Source: Cristatella mucedo
Lineage: Eukaryota > Bryozoa > Phylactolaemata > Cristatellidae
Assembly (NCBI GenBank): GCA_009760855.2
Contig: WPIO01000015.1
Location: forward strand, 1,909,001-1,973,000
DNA length: 64,000 bases
Direction: 5' to 3'
Shown here: positions 42,067-53,787 of the stretch, in pieces
How positions within the stretch are numbered: position 1 is the stretch's first letter
How the letters are laid out: each line of letters starts with the position of its first letter
Translations under genes and position numbers: made by a program
Notes under the pieces: generated by a model
Database searches by the model: none
Told to the model about the DNA's origin: nothing
Seen by the model: only the letters and a program-made list of their open reading frames with translations

Positions 42067-43540
42067 CCAGCCTAAGACCTTCTTCGGCCCTCTGGTTTTA
42101 TGGAGTTAAATATGGAGATATATACAAATCATGGATGTAGCTGTGTCATGTCCATAAAAATGATAACCTACTTTGGGCTTAGTGATCCCATTGGCAAGAG
42201 GGATAGTGCGAATTGTGTAAGGCAGTGGACTGAGTGCTTAGAAAGAGAACAGTAGGTATGCGGTCCCGAGGGCAACTAGTCTTCTTAGATGGTGAACTTT
42301 CTCAGGAAGTGAAGTTTCGAGATGAGGTCTAGAATGGCAGGCTTTAAGATGGACATCGAGGTAAAGTGAGGAGCGAAGGTTGCAGAGTCCAGTGAGGAAC
42401 TTACCTTGAGGATGGACTCTCCGGATCTTAATATAATATAATTCATTTATAAGAAGAGAACTTAATCTATATTCAGGTGCTTCACAAATGCCACAGGGCT
42501 CGAGCCCTCGACCTCGGCCAGACCTTGGTCGGGGCGAGAACCTTAACCACTGGACCAAACCAGCTCGTCTATCTCGCTAACAAATAAGCTAGAAAAACCA
42601 AACGCTAGACTGCCGACTGGATTGCTAGGCGTGGTGCTAACCTGTTAGTGTTTACTGCTTAGACTATTGATGTCTATATAAGGATTTGTAGATTGTGCAT
42701 ATGTGATTCCAGATTGTTCTAACCGAAGCTAGACTTGATTTTGGCTACGAGGTATTGGTACAACCTGTACTAGTCCTCGTACAAGATCGGTGCCCCTAAC
42801 TTTCATGAGAAGTGAGTTGGATCGTTGGGATTCGGCAACTAAGCCAATCTTTTGATCCAGATGCCACTCTTTTGTAATTACATTGGCCGACATGCTGAGG
42901 CCATGCTTGAATAGCACAGATCAAATCTAGCTGATCCCGATAACAAATAGGGAAGATGTCTTGGCTGATTCAAACAGAGGAGGAAATTAATTTTGTGAGG
43001 GTCGGATAAGAGTACCCTTGAAGACGCTGAACCTTGCTATTGGCCCCGAAGATATTAATAAAGAAGTTGAACTTCAGCCCCCCGGGCGATATGTCACGAA
43101 ACGAACGTGAGAAGCCTAGTGCTTGAAAAATAAGTACGCCCGTTAGCTATACTTGAGACCGACCACTCAAACAAAAGAGCACCGGTTCGGGTCAGACCCA
43201 ATGACGAATGAAAATGATTTTTATCCTGGGTTTTAGTCGCGGTCATGCGACGAAAAAAGTAAAAATGCTTGGTGTCAGCAATAGTGGAGTGGCGGCGTGA
43301 TAAATCATCCAGCTTTGAATTGCCGAGACGTTTATTATTCGCCGCAGCTGAATAATAGTAGCTTGGAAGCCGAAGCTATGTAATACGTTGTGCTTTAGAA
43401 GTTGAGCGCAGGGTTGAACTCTAGGTTTTGAGCTCAGCAGTAGTTTCGCCCGAGGTTTTTCGCCGGTTGGCCTGGAGTCTCAGCACGACTCCATGGCGCT
43501 GATGCTGGACGCCTGTAACCATCCATAACCTTGCTGTCGA
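42067..43540. other. Gene-free region containing a SINE-B
   Basis: No gene recognised. A SINE-B copy occupies 42423-42573. 42574-43540 shows no recognisable element. Confidence 0.5.
42423..42573 (-). mobile_element. SINE-B copy, minus strand
   Basis: Minus strand: gagctggtttggtccagtgg head (box A), B box ggctcgagccc, then gtgaagcacctgaatatagat and ttaagttctc with an AT-rich tail. The tail is partly deleted relative to the copy at 31010. Confidence 0.85.
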
Positions 43541-43544
43541 ATAG

Positions 43545-44206
43545 ATTTCTCTTTGGTATGGATAAGGACTTGCTGTGTTAAGGGCCATACTCGTTGCTGC
43601 CGTGTTCCGCCTTTGTCGGCGTGCATTGATGCCCCGTGGCACTTTTCTTTTACAAATTTGCACTGGCTCCCCATCGAGCATCATATCGACTTGAGGGTTT
43701 TACCTTTAATATCTCCATTCTATTTACCCCGATCTAACTATATGAATTATATGAATATCCTAATGGGGCATCCCATCGCACCACTCGCTATTCTGACACT
43801 GGTAGCTTGGTTGTGCCTCTAACGATCTTCAAATCCCTCGGAGACCATGCCTTTAGTTATTATGCTTCCCGTAGTTTGACATTCTCCAAGCGGCAGGTAC
43901 GCGATACCACGCAGAACACCGAAGTGTGCTTAAAGGCGTCTATTCACACGGACGCGGCAGAGGGCCAATACTGCCCGCCCGGCGTCCTCAACCTAACTCA
44001 CAGGGTCTTTGCCGCCCCGGCCCTGCAACAGCCCATAATCCAACTGGGGTGGAACTTGGACGCTTTTCTTCTGATTTGGTCATCCGCGCTAATGAACCCA
44101 GATGTTCCATCAAACATTTGGTAATGCTTTTTTGCAGCATCTGTAAAGTGCCTAGTGTGACATTCAGTTCTCCGAGGGCGCTATTCAAATGTATTATTAT
44201 TGTTAT
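43545..44206 (+). mobile_element. LINE-A 3' fragment, degenerate, plus strand
   Basis: Decayed C-terminal region (ctggctccccatcgagcatc; aaatccctcggagaccatgcc), then aaagtgcctagtgtgacattc and attattattgttatt. A ~160-bp unrelated stretch at about 43890-44050 interrupts it. Confidence 0.65.
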
Positions 44207-44497
44207 TCGTTAATTGCGACTTCCATTTACGAATAAGAAATACCGTTGAGAGGCGATTCCTAAAGCCTTGAATCAATTAGGTGGTGCACATTCGGCCAAA
44301 CTCGTGGATACGCGATAGTGAACATCGGGCAGCAGTTCGAATTTAAGCTTCTTCTAAACTAGCATTACATTTATCCAATATATGAGCTTTATCCACATAT
44401 ATCCAAATATATGAGCTCTATAGCCGTGTCTTAATCCACACGTTAAAAATTGGCCTGACTGTATCCCAAGAGTCGTACTTATTCACGTACGTATACT

Positions 44498-46066
44498 AAG
44501 GCCAAGAGAACTTGAGCAACTACCGCCCAGTCTCCCTTCTACCATTCCTATCAAAGACACTGGAACGAGTCGTGGCAGACCGGCTGAACTCTTATATGGA
44601 AACTTCAAACCTTGCTAGTGATTTCCACTCTGGCTTTGGATATTATCACTCCACAGAGTCAGCATTGCTTCGGGTGTACAACGACCTACTTAGGAATGCA
44701 GACATAGGTAAAGTATCTCTGCTTGTTTTGATTGATCTTTCGGCAGCTTTTGATAATATCGATCACCAGGTTCTTCCTTGGTGCCTCTCATCTCGCCTGG
44801 GCATCACTGGCATTGCTCTGCAATGGTTCGGGTCCTATCTCAGTGGGAGACTCCGGAGTATTGATGTGAACGGACAAAGATCGTCGGAGGTACCTCAGGG
44901 CTCCATGCTAGGTCCGGTTCTTTTCACGGTTTATACTCTTTCTCTTGCCGATGTGATTGCCAAGCACAATCTAGGCTTTCACTTCTATGCGGATGACATT
45001 CAGTTGTACTTTTGCTTTGATCCTGCCCAGCCTTCGAGCACCTCGAATTCTATCAACTTCCTTGCTGCATGTATTGATAACATTCGCACATGAATGGCAC
45101 CAAATTTTCTTAAATTGAATTATGATAAAACTAACTTACTAATTATGGGCAAACCAAATGTGATTTAGAAATTGGAAAGGCTAACGCTCAAAATTGGCTG
45201 TGCTAGAATAGCTCCTGTTGAATCTGCACGAAATCTAGATGTCATGTTCCAAAGTGACCTTTCGTTAGACGACCGCATCAGCTCCACAATCAAGTCTGTC
45301 TACTTTCAGCCACATAACATTGCTGAAATTTGAGCTTATTTAGATAAGGATACTACATCTAAGTTGTTCCATGCATTTGTGACATCCCGTCTTGACTTCT
45401 GTAACTCATTGCTTGCTGGCCTACCGATCAGGCGCTTACAGCTGGAGCAAAACTCTGCAGCTAGGCTAGTCTGTCGTGAGCGTCGCAGTTGCCACATCAC
45501 ACGACTTCTCGCCGACCTGCACTGGTTACAAGTCAAGCAAAGAATCGACTTCAAGGTTTTGTCACTCACTTTTCGGTCCATCCATTCTTTCGCTACAGTC
45601 TACCTATCAAATCTACTCCCCCATCAGGCCAAGCATCGCACCACCCGCTTTTCGGAATCTTAACTGTTTACTTATACCTCGTACAAACCAAAAATTCTTT
45701 GTAGACCGTGCCTTTAGTTCGTAAGCTCCCAAAGCCTGTAACTCACTCCCGACTTCTGTCACGACATCCCCTGACTTAACCACATTTAAAAAGAAGTGAA
45801 AAACGCACCTATTTATCATATCATTTAGTGGGTCCCTGTGATTCGTCCTTAATGTGCTTATGGGTGCTGAGACTTTTGCATGCTGTCACTAACTACAATT
45901 GCATGCTGACTCTGTGCATGTCACCCCTAACCTTGTTATTCGTGTTGCTTATCAAGCCCGATAGCACTTGCCATTCGACTATGTTTTCTTTGCAGCAAAT
46001 GTAAAGCGCCTAGAAAGCGATTGAGTTCTTTGAGGGCGCTTTATCAAGTGCATTATTATTATTATA
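44498..46066 (+). mobile_element. LINE-A, 5'-truncated at the RT domain, plus strand
   Basis: Open RT frame 44512-45093: NYRPVSLLPFLSKTLERVV, SGFGYYHSTESALLRVYNDL, LLVLIDLSAAFDNIDH, GLHFYADD-type motif (GFHFYADDIQLYFCFD). Then a stop at 45091 and a decayed C-terminal region with further stops. It ends aaagcgcctagaaagcgattg and (att)n. Confidence 0.9.
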
Positions 46067-46669
46067 AGCCAAGATTGTGAATCAGCCTGAAGACGCATTC
46101 ATCATTTTCCACTATAATAGTCGGCAATAAAGAGTCTTGAGTTGCAAGACGATAGAAATATATTGATATGCATACTGCCTGAGTGATCGCAGGGAAGGCT
46201 GCCAAATCTATGAAACATTCACCCGTTGTATCGAAGCATGGCGAATAAAAATTATCTATATAATTCATTTGATAATGCACACCTTCCCGGACGATAGCCA
46301 GAGCTGGTGCACATGATTTTCTTTGCTAAAAGAATCCCTCATCAAAGCTGGAAAGTCTTCATACCATCACTAGAGCGTGCCACAATGACAATTCACTGGC
46401 AAGACACTTATTCACGCAACTGTGACCGTCGAATACTGGTACCCGAAGTTGCGTTCAGATGACAGCTTCCATAGGCAGTTATTGTACTCACATGGCATCC
46501 GGAGTTCGTGATGGCCACAATGCATAGTTTGAGATCACACCACTACTTTTTGGCCTGCAAGATTTCTGTAACTCGCTGAGCAAAGTGCTGTAAAGCCTCT
46601 GCAACTGGTTACATACTTCTCCCTTTGCTTAAGGAGCTTCGGGTTGCTTCAGGTCGATCAGTTGATATA

Positions 46670-47716
46670 CCACAAATTCTCTCAACTCACTTGCTGCATG
46701 TATTGATGACATCCGCACACGGATGGCAGCAAACTTTCTAAAACTAAACGATGACAAAACTAACTTACTAGTTATGGGCAAACCCAGTGTGATTCACAAA
46801 TTGGAAAGGCTGACGCTCAAAATTGGCTCTGCCAGCATATCTCCTGTCGAATCAGCTCGAAATCTAGGTGTCACATTCCAAAGCGACCTCTCGTTAGACG
46901 ACCATATCAGCTCCACAGTCAAATCTGCCTATTTTCAGCTTCATAGCATTGCTAAAATTCGGGCTTGTTTAGATAAAGATACCACATCTAAGTTGGTCCA
47001 TGCATTCGTGACATCTCGTCTCGACTTCTGCAACTCACTGCTTACTGGCCAACCAGCATGTGCGATCAGGCGATTGCAGCTGGTGCAACACTCTGCAGCT
47101 AGGCTTGTCTGTCGTGGGCGTCGCAGTTGCCACATTACTCCACTTCTCGCTGACCAGCACTGGCTACCAGTCAAGCAAAGAATCGACTTCAAGGTTTTGT
47201 CACTCACTTTTCGGTCCCTCCATTCTTTCGCTGCAGCCTACCTATCAAATCTACTCCCCCATCAGGCCAAGCATCGCACCACCCGCTTTTAGGAATCTTA
47301 ACTGTTTACTTATACCCCGTAAAAACCTCAAATCCTTTGGAGACCGTGCATTTAGTTCACATGCTCCCAAAGCCTGGAACTCCCTCCCGACCTGCGTCAG
47401 AACATCCCCTGACTTGACCACATTTAAAAAGAATTTAAAAACACACCTACTTAGGACAGCATTTAGTGGGTCCGTGTGATACGTCCTTGATGTGCTTATG
47501 CGTGCTGACACCGTGCATGCTGCCACTAATCACATTTGCATGCTGACCCTGTGCATGTCACCCCTAACCATGTTATTCATGTTGTTTGTTTATCAAGCAT
47601 GATTTTACTCACCATTCAATTGCATTTCCCTTTGCAGCAAATGTAAAGCGCCTAGAGAGAGATTAAGTTCTCTGTGGGCGCTTTATCAAGTGCATTATTA
47701 TTATTATTATTATATA
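46670..47716 (+). mobile_element. LINE-A, 5'-truncated after YADD, plus strand
   Basis: Frame 46723-47292 encodes NFLKLNDDKTNLLVMGKPSV through [10 protein letters not shown], then a stop (ttttag at 47287-47292). The rest of the C-terminus follows in the next frame, then the 3' hairpin and (att)n. Nearly identical to the copy at 56430 onward, so comparatively young. Confidence 0.9.
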
Positions 47717-48239
47717 GACTAAAGTTTCCATCCGCTCTGCAAGGCCTGCCACAGCTTAGCTCCTTTATACTTCTCTGCATTGTCATAGCAACATAAGCAT
47801 TTCCGAATCTTCTAAGGACAATGTTAAAGATTGCTGGCCGCAAATACCTTTGCAGTGTAGATCCTGGGCTGTGCTATCCACTTGCAAAATTCTTGCACAC
47901 TACTGTCTCTCTTGCTGTCTATTTCTGGTACTTTCCTTGCAGCCGTCCTCCGCTGCGAATCCTCAATAGTTAATTAAGCTACTTAATTCCATAGCTACTC
48001 CGTTACTTTCCTCCTTACTCAGCCGTGCTTTTCACACTTTACTTGTTACACGAAACAAAGGCTGCTTGCTACCTACCAAACGAGCAGCGGCTGCGACCTA
48101 GGCTTTGAGTGTCTACAGAAAAACACGAAACTCTCAATTGTTCTTCGTGGCATATTTGAGTTTCATACTGATTACCTGTGAATCTGCATGGCATGTGAAA
48201 CATCCCGAATTCTACAGACTGAATGGCCTTCCAGTGCGG
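47717..48239. other. Unannotated spacer
   Basis: About 520 bp without recognisable gene or element. Confidence 0.5.
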
Positions 48240-48301
48240 CTTGGCGAAATGCAAAGGTCATGTCGAATGAAGATTCGACATGACCTTTGCATTTCGCCAA
48301 G
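48240..48301. repeat. 29-bp perfect hairpin with GAAG loop
   Basis: 48240-48268 (cttggcgaaatgcaaagg...) and 48273-48301 are exact reverse complements separated only by gaag. A transcript of either strand would form an uninterrupted 29-bp stem with a tetraloop. It lies in AT-rich, gene-free DNA. Confidence 0.95.
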
Positions 48302-48959
48302 GCGAATTTCTCCAGGCGAAAATTTTGCACTGTATCGCTGAATGCAATGACCAAGGACGCAAACCACCCGGTGACCCGACAAAGCATCCCAGGACAAAAA
48401 AGCCCCGACCAAATAGCCTGCATAAAAAACTGCTCAAGACAAAATATGGCGCTAAAAATAACTAATACATAATGAATACGCAATAAATAAATGGTAAATA
48501 TTAAATTGAATTGGTAAAATAATTTTTGTATGTAAAACGTCATTAAGATTCGAGTAAATTTTCTTTGATGTAATGTAAGATCGATATATATATTGACATC
48601 GTTTGAATCGCAATTTAGATTGTCAGATTGTTTGCAATTCTACGGCGGTAATCCAGACACTCAATGCCATCATAGGTTGGAACACGAGCTTGAAGACGCC
48701 GGTTGCGTTGCACATATTCGCCTACGATGCTTCCGGCTGTCAGTTCTCCGCTTGGAAACGTGCGATATCGATCTCTACTCTGCCCTGCCCCTTTCAATAT
48801 TGTCCGATGAGTTTAAATACAGATGGATGATGGCAATCGATGGTCTGTTGAAAGGCGCGGTGCCATGAAAGGACGAAAATTATTTGGCGGCAAACGGAAG
48901 CAATAAATAAATATGAACACATGTGGAATGAATCAATTAGTTTAATTCATAAATTAGTC

Positions 48960-49224
48960 TTGAATTGTAGTTAGCCCCGACTTACGAAAGAGACAGGAAC
49001 CGGAAACCTGTCGTAAATTTTCCTAAGTTGAGAATGGTATAGGATACGTTCTACTATAACGCGTTATGACTCTGTCAGATACGTTTCCTCCCTACTGTTT
49101 TCGTCGTTGTCAAATCCACTGGTCGCATGCGGATTTTTAAAGCTGGATAAATTTTGATTTTCAATTGAAGTATGTGATCGTGGCCGAGTTCATATCTCCA
49201 AGTTTTAAGTCGGGGCTGACTGTA
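48960..49224. mobile_element. TIR MITE, about 255 bp, unclassified
   Basis: Left end agttagccccgactta near 48971 and right end taagtcggggctgact near 49208 are inverted repeats with one mismatch over about 16 bp. The interior is AT-rich and non-coding. TA dinucleotides lie at both outer ends (tgta / tgta), suggesting a mariner/Tigger-type duplication. No family identified. Confidence 0.65.
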
Positions 49225-50640
49225 TTTGTTATTCTGTAGAATAAAATCATTGATACATTTTCACTTTTTAACGTTTAATAAAACATTTTAAAAATAGATT
49301 TTTCATAATCCTAATAGAATATGCTCATGTTAAAGTTAAGGGCAATATAACAGATTCGCAAAAGTATTTTTTTAATAACCCTGGGCGTTTTTTTCGGAGA
49401 TATTTGTTGATCTCCATCACATTGGGGTATTTTGTCGGGGCTGTTTAGTCAGGGCTATCTTGTCTGGGTGCCAAACCACCCGGGCTCACTGAAGCACGAT
49501 GTAAAATTAAGGGCGTGCCAGCGTGCGAGTAAACATCGAGTTGCACGACCTAACAGACATATTTATATGGAATACAAAAAACCCTAAACGATGTCACACT
49601 ACATCACGTCGGTGACGGCAGCTAAGAGGAATTAGTGGTAGTAGGCTGACCCAAGATATAATTTATTATGGAAAATACTACAAAAAATAACAGTCACCAA
49701 GATCAAACGCGACATTTTGAGTGATTCAAATGACCAAAGAGGTATCGGCCATAGTCAAACGTAGGTTGAGTCGTGCGATAGCAATTTGTGACACGTGTGG
49801 TTAACAGCTACGGATTTTCCGTGAATGCACACTGTCTACGTCGGACTCGGCAGATAACAAGAGATCGGTACTACAATAATTTAGGCGAACAAGCAACATA
49901 CTAGTTGACTGGATCCAGGGACAGTAGTGAATGAGAGGGCTCTCAAGATGACTGATTTTCGCAAGCGCCCGTAGCCGGTAGCTGAACAAAAAGAAAGGTC
50001 ACGCACGGTAGCATGACCCAAGATTGACAAATTAAACGCTGGTGCTATACCAATCCTATGAATATCCGAGCCACGGACAGCATTTGCTGATAACACAGCA
50101 TGGCAATCGCACGAGAATAAGTTATACTGCGGAGCGGTGCAGTGCAAAGGAAATGCGAACTTATTCTAGAGATTCTAAAGAGCACAACAGTCAGCATGCC
50201 ACCATGAGCAGCTATTGTGTCCGTGTGGCAGCATGGTTCAAAGAGCAACCGAAATCGTGCATTCGTGGCTAAGTTTGAAAGAGAAAACCATGTGTCTCTT
50301 GAGGTCTATCGGTGACTTTGGTTGTCTTCACTTTTAGAATCCACCAGTGCATACATAAACCTATAGTAAGTAAGCGATGGCTGCTGCAGCTCAAAACCGG
50401 GACAACTGTTCAGCGTAAAATATTGACAACAATAATAATGACAACAACAAAAAACAACTAACTAATGATAAGATATTTGTATAGCAAAGATGCTTGAAAG
50501 ATGCATACCCGAACAAAAAGTAACAGAGCCACAAAGTGACCGCTGTGTCACCCTGTCGGCGGCTGTTATTATTCTCTCAACAGGAATTCCACCCTGTCTT
50601 CGGCTCTTATTAATACCTCAACAAGAGTTTCTCTTGAAGA
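49225..50640. other. Gene-free AT-rich region
   Basis: No gene recognised. 49425-49495 (gtcggggctgtttagtcagg ... aaaccacccggg) shares phrases in inverted orientation with 48366-48420 (aaaccacccggtgacccgac ... aaaaagccccgacc), so the two may be ends of one decayed element spanning the MITE. Confidence 0.45.

Positions 50641-50642
<2 letters not shown>

Positions 50643-50706
<64 letters not shown>
50643..50706 (+). repeat. (CT)n microsatellite
   Basis: An uninterrupted CT run of about 64 bp immediately upstream of a decayed LINE-A copy. Confidence 0.97.
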
Positions 50707-50709
<3 letters not shown>

Positions 50710-50714
50710 CTCTT

Positions 50715-51572
50715 CCAGTATGTATTGCTGACATTGGTAATTAGATCGCAACAAACGTTCTCAAATTGAACGAAAAAAAACTTACTAATCAAGAGCAAAC
50801 ATAGCATTACTCCGAAATTGGAAAACGTAACCCTAAAAAATGGGCTCGGCCAGTAGTATCTCTGTAGCGTCTGCACACAGTCAGTCTAGTTGTCCTGTTC
50901 CAAAGCAACCTTTCATTAAATGACCAATTCAGCTCCACAGAGGAGTCTGGCTCCTTTTAGCTACGTAGCATTGCCAAAATTTGGGCCTGCTTAGACATGG
51001 ACACCACAGCCAAGCAGGTCCTTGCACTTGTGACATCCAATCTTGACTACTATAATTCAATAGTAGCAGGCCTCCGGGCCTGTACAATAAGATGCTTACA
51101 GCTGGTGACAAACTCTGCAGCTAAGCTTGTCTGTCTCCGACCTGCACTAGCCTCCCATCAAGCATCCTATCGACTTCAAGATTTTGTTACTCACTTTTAG
51201 GTTCCATCATTTTATTACATCGGCTTATCTATCCGAACGACTTCCCAATCAAGTAGGCAAATTACCAACCGCTGTTCTGACTCAAGTCGTTTAGCTGTGC
51301 CTCTAACCAAACTCATATCCTTTAAACACCATACCTTTAGTTTGTATGCTCCCAAAGCATGGAATCCATTCCAGACTGACGTCACGACCCACAAGTTTTC
51401 CTGGCTTGACAACACTTAAAAAAAGCTAAAACTCATCTTTTACTCAGAACATTCGTTGTGTGCATACGAACCAACAACTGTGCAACTGACTAACTGCTTC
51501 TTTTCCAGCATATGTAAAACACCCAGAAAGAGATATAGTTCTCCTAGGGTGTTACACAACTGTTTTATTATC
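50715..51572 (+). mobile_element. LINE-A, 5'-truncated and degenerate, plus strand
   Basis: Starts at the region encoding CIDDIRTWIAANFLKLN (tgtattgctgacattgg ... caaacgttctcaaattgaa). It passes caaactctgcagctaagctt and gctcccaaagcatggaatcc, and ends aaaacacccagaaagagata with ttattatcatg. Many indels; the most diverged long LINE-A copy here. Confidence 0.75.
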
Positions 51573-52092
51573 ATGATGACGATGATGTTGATGAGAATGA
51601 TGATGATGACGATTGTTATTATGATTGTCATCAACAATTGCATCGGCATCGATTGGACGATCTACCACCTCTACTTAGTAACTGAGCGATTTTACATTCA
51701 ATGACTGTTAAAAACTACCAAAAATGTCGGAAAGCAAGAGAGAGGAAGAGAGATCCAAAAGGTCGTTTACAGCAACGCTTCCAATAGTCAAATCCTCTTG
51801 GATCGTCAAATTTTCCTCCTGCACCCACCCTTGGCTTCGACACGGTACGCAGTCATAAAGGTCAATCGTGACCCCATTTGAGCTAGAAATGATGTTTTGT
51901 GAGCGCAGGTGCGTTCGCGCTCGTGCATGCTCGTGCCCTGGCGTGGAATGTGTAAATGCTCACGCTCACACGTTTAAGCGCTTCACATCAGCTGGCTGCA
52001 TGGCCTCGACCAAGGCTAGCACAGCTGCTGAAGCAGAAAGGAACACGGCACTAGGCTTAGGACAACACAGCTATTCTATTACTGAAAAGAAT
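51573..52092. other. Spacer upstream of the nested transposon stack
   Basis: Contains an atgatgatgacgatga-type simple repeat near 51570-51612. No gene or element recognised. Confidence 0.5.
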
Positions 52093-52152
52093 ACAATAAA
52101 AATATAACTCATTTGTATAGCGCTCCAAGAGAACTTAATCTCTATTCATTTC

Positions 52153-52155
<3 letters not shown>

Positions 52156-52217
<62 letters not shown>

Positions 52218-52274
52218 ATATATATATATATATATATCTCTCTCTTTCTCTCTCTCTATATATATATATATATA
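52156..52274 (+). repeat. (CT)n(TA)n microsatellite
   Basis: CT run, long TA run, a short CTCTCTTTCTC interruption, then TA again up to the solo LTR. TA resumes at 53613-53629 on the other side, so the LTR element inserted into the TA array. Confidence 0.95.
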
Positions 52275-53612
52275 TGTAGCGCCCGGCTGGCTTTGGCTGA
52301 ATTTTAGCGCGAACAAGAGCTGTTCGGCGGCGGGCTAGAGCCCCTTTGTCCTGGAGCAGTGAGCCAGAGAGGAGCGTCAGTGCGGTTAGAGAGGAAGCGC
52401 TTAGGAGCAGGCCAGGAAGCTCTGAGACGAGCGGCGGCGATTCGGCCTTTAGAATTGGTCCGATACTCGCGGAAGCTGCTGATAGATGTTGGCTGGCCTG
52501 TCAACCCCCGCCTTCCCTCTTTCCAAGAAAGAATCTTCTGGAACCCATTCGCCATTCAAGCTGGACGGAGGTGCCCTGCCAGTGGCCTGGGAACGGTAGT
52601 CATTCCTTTCCGTAATGGGCCAAGGTGTCCGGGCCCAATACCACTAAGCTCTTGCCCCATTGTCTCAGCCAAGTATTTAAGAGTCGAGCGACGCTCGCTC
52701 TGGGTCTTTTGCCTCGTGTCTTTTTGTCTGTGGTCTTCTGTCTTTGGTCCGGCTCCGCCGTCGGACTCGGTTTTCTCTGGAAGCGAGGGAGGAGGGCGGG
52801 CTGTTCGCCAGCGATTGACGGAACAGGACGAGACAGCTCTAGGAGGATTCGGTGGAACCCCACCGAACACGGTCGTATCGCGCCCGAGCTGGCATTTTGT
52901 GTGTTCATTCGTGTTTTGTGTTTCTTTGGTGTCGTGTGTGTGCGCGCTAGCACGTGCTCTCGGCATAGGGATTTGCCGGCGCGAGCTAGGCGTAGTCGGC
53001 GTGTGTGGAGCTCTAGTTCACCGGGTAGGGTTTAGGCTCCGGGTCGCGCTTCAGTGTGGAGAAGTATTTCCTCCGCAGGAGTGCTTGAGTTGGCGTGTGT
53101 GGAGTATTCCGGTCGCACTGGTGGAAACCGAGTTCTAGTTCACCGGGTAGGGTTTAGACTCCGGTTCGCACTTCAGTGTGGAGAAGTACTCCCTCCGCTC
53201 GAGTGTTTAAGTTGGCGTGTTTGGGGTATTCCCTCGGCACAGGTGGGAACGGATTCCTAGTTCACCGGTTAGGGTTTAGGGTCCGGGTCGCGCTTAGTGT
53301 AGAGGAGTATTCCCTCCGCACGAGTGTTGAACGTGCGAGGAGTGTGGAGATAAAGCTGAACTAGACGCGCAGCGACTTTGTGCGCTTGCGAATAAAGTTC
53401 AGTAAAATCCCCAATTTGTGTGTCTTGCTTCCAATTCACGCCGCGGACTCACGACCCCCTTTAGTAACGGTAAGCAGGTCAGCGCCAGAAACGCTCGTTT
53501 CGTGGCGGCCAGCTTATTGCGCGTAGACGCGCACCGAACGGCATTAGGCGATAGGCTACGCCGCTAGGTAAGCGGCAGGTCAAGCTTACCCCGCCGAGCC
53601 TTCGGCGTTACA
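52275..53612 (+). mobile_element. Solo LTR, about 1.34 kb
   Basis: It begins tgtagcgcc and ends ggcgttaca, so it has TG...CA ends with short imperfect inverted repeats, and it sits in a TA array. It is GC-rich, unlike its flanks. It has a TATA-like tatttaag at 52675 and aataaa at 53391 followed by gtgtgtcttg, the U3-R-U5 order expected of a plus-strand LTR. It contains a 122-bp tandem repeat. No internal retroviral-type coding sequence, primer-binding site or second LTR is present. Family not determined; Gypsy-type is a guess. Confidence 0.75.
53014..53340 (+). repeat. 122-bp tandem repeat inside the solo LTR, about 2.7 copies
   Basis: tagttcaccggg or its near match recurs at 53014, 53136 and 53258, exactly 122 bp apart. 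Each copy contains gggtttag, cagtgtggagaagta (or a variant) and ccctccgc. A partial earlier copy precedes 53014. Confidence 0.9.
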
Positions 53613-53787
53613 TATATATATATATATAATTCTCGCCTCCTGACATAGAGCGCTCTAACGTGCGTTCGTATTCGTTGCAGAATTCTTCCGAAAACCGAAG
53701 TTTTTGCGAACATCGTATACGGAAACGATACAGCTAAGACCTGTTTAAAGTTATTCTGATTGTTATTTGACCGTAGCGCGTAAGAAA

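Noticed and set aside
48593-48868. Plus-strand ORF of 91 codons in AT-rich DNA
   Set aside because: No domain or splice evidence. The overlapping frame is open over nearly the same span, as expected by chance.
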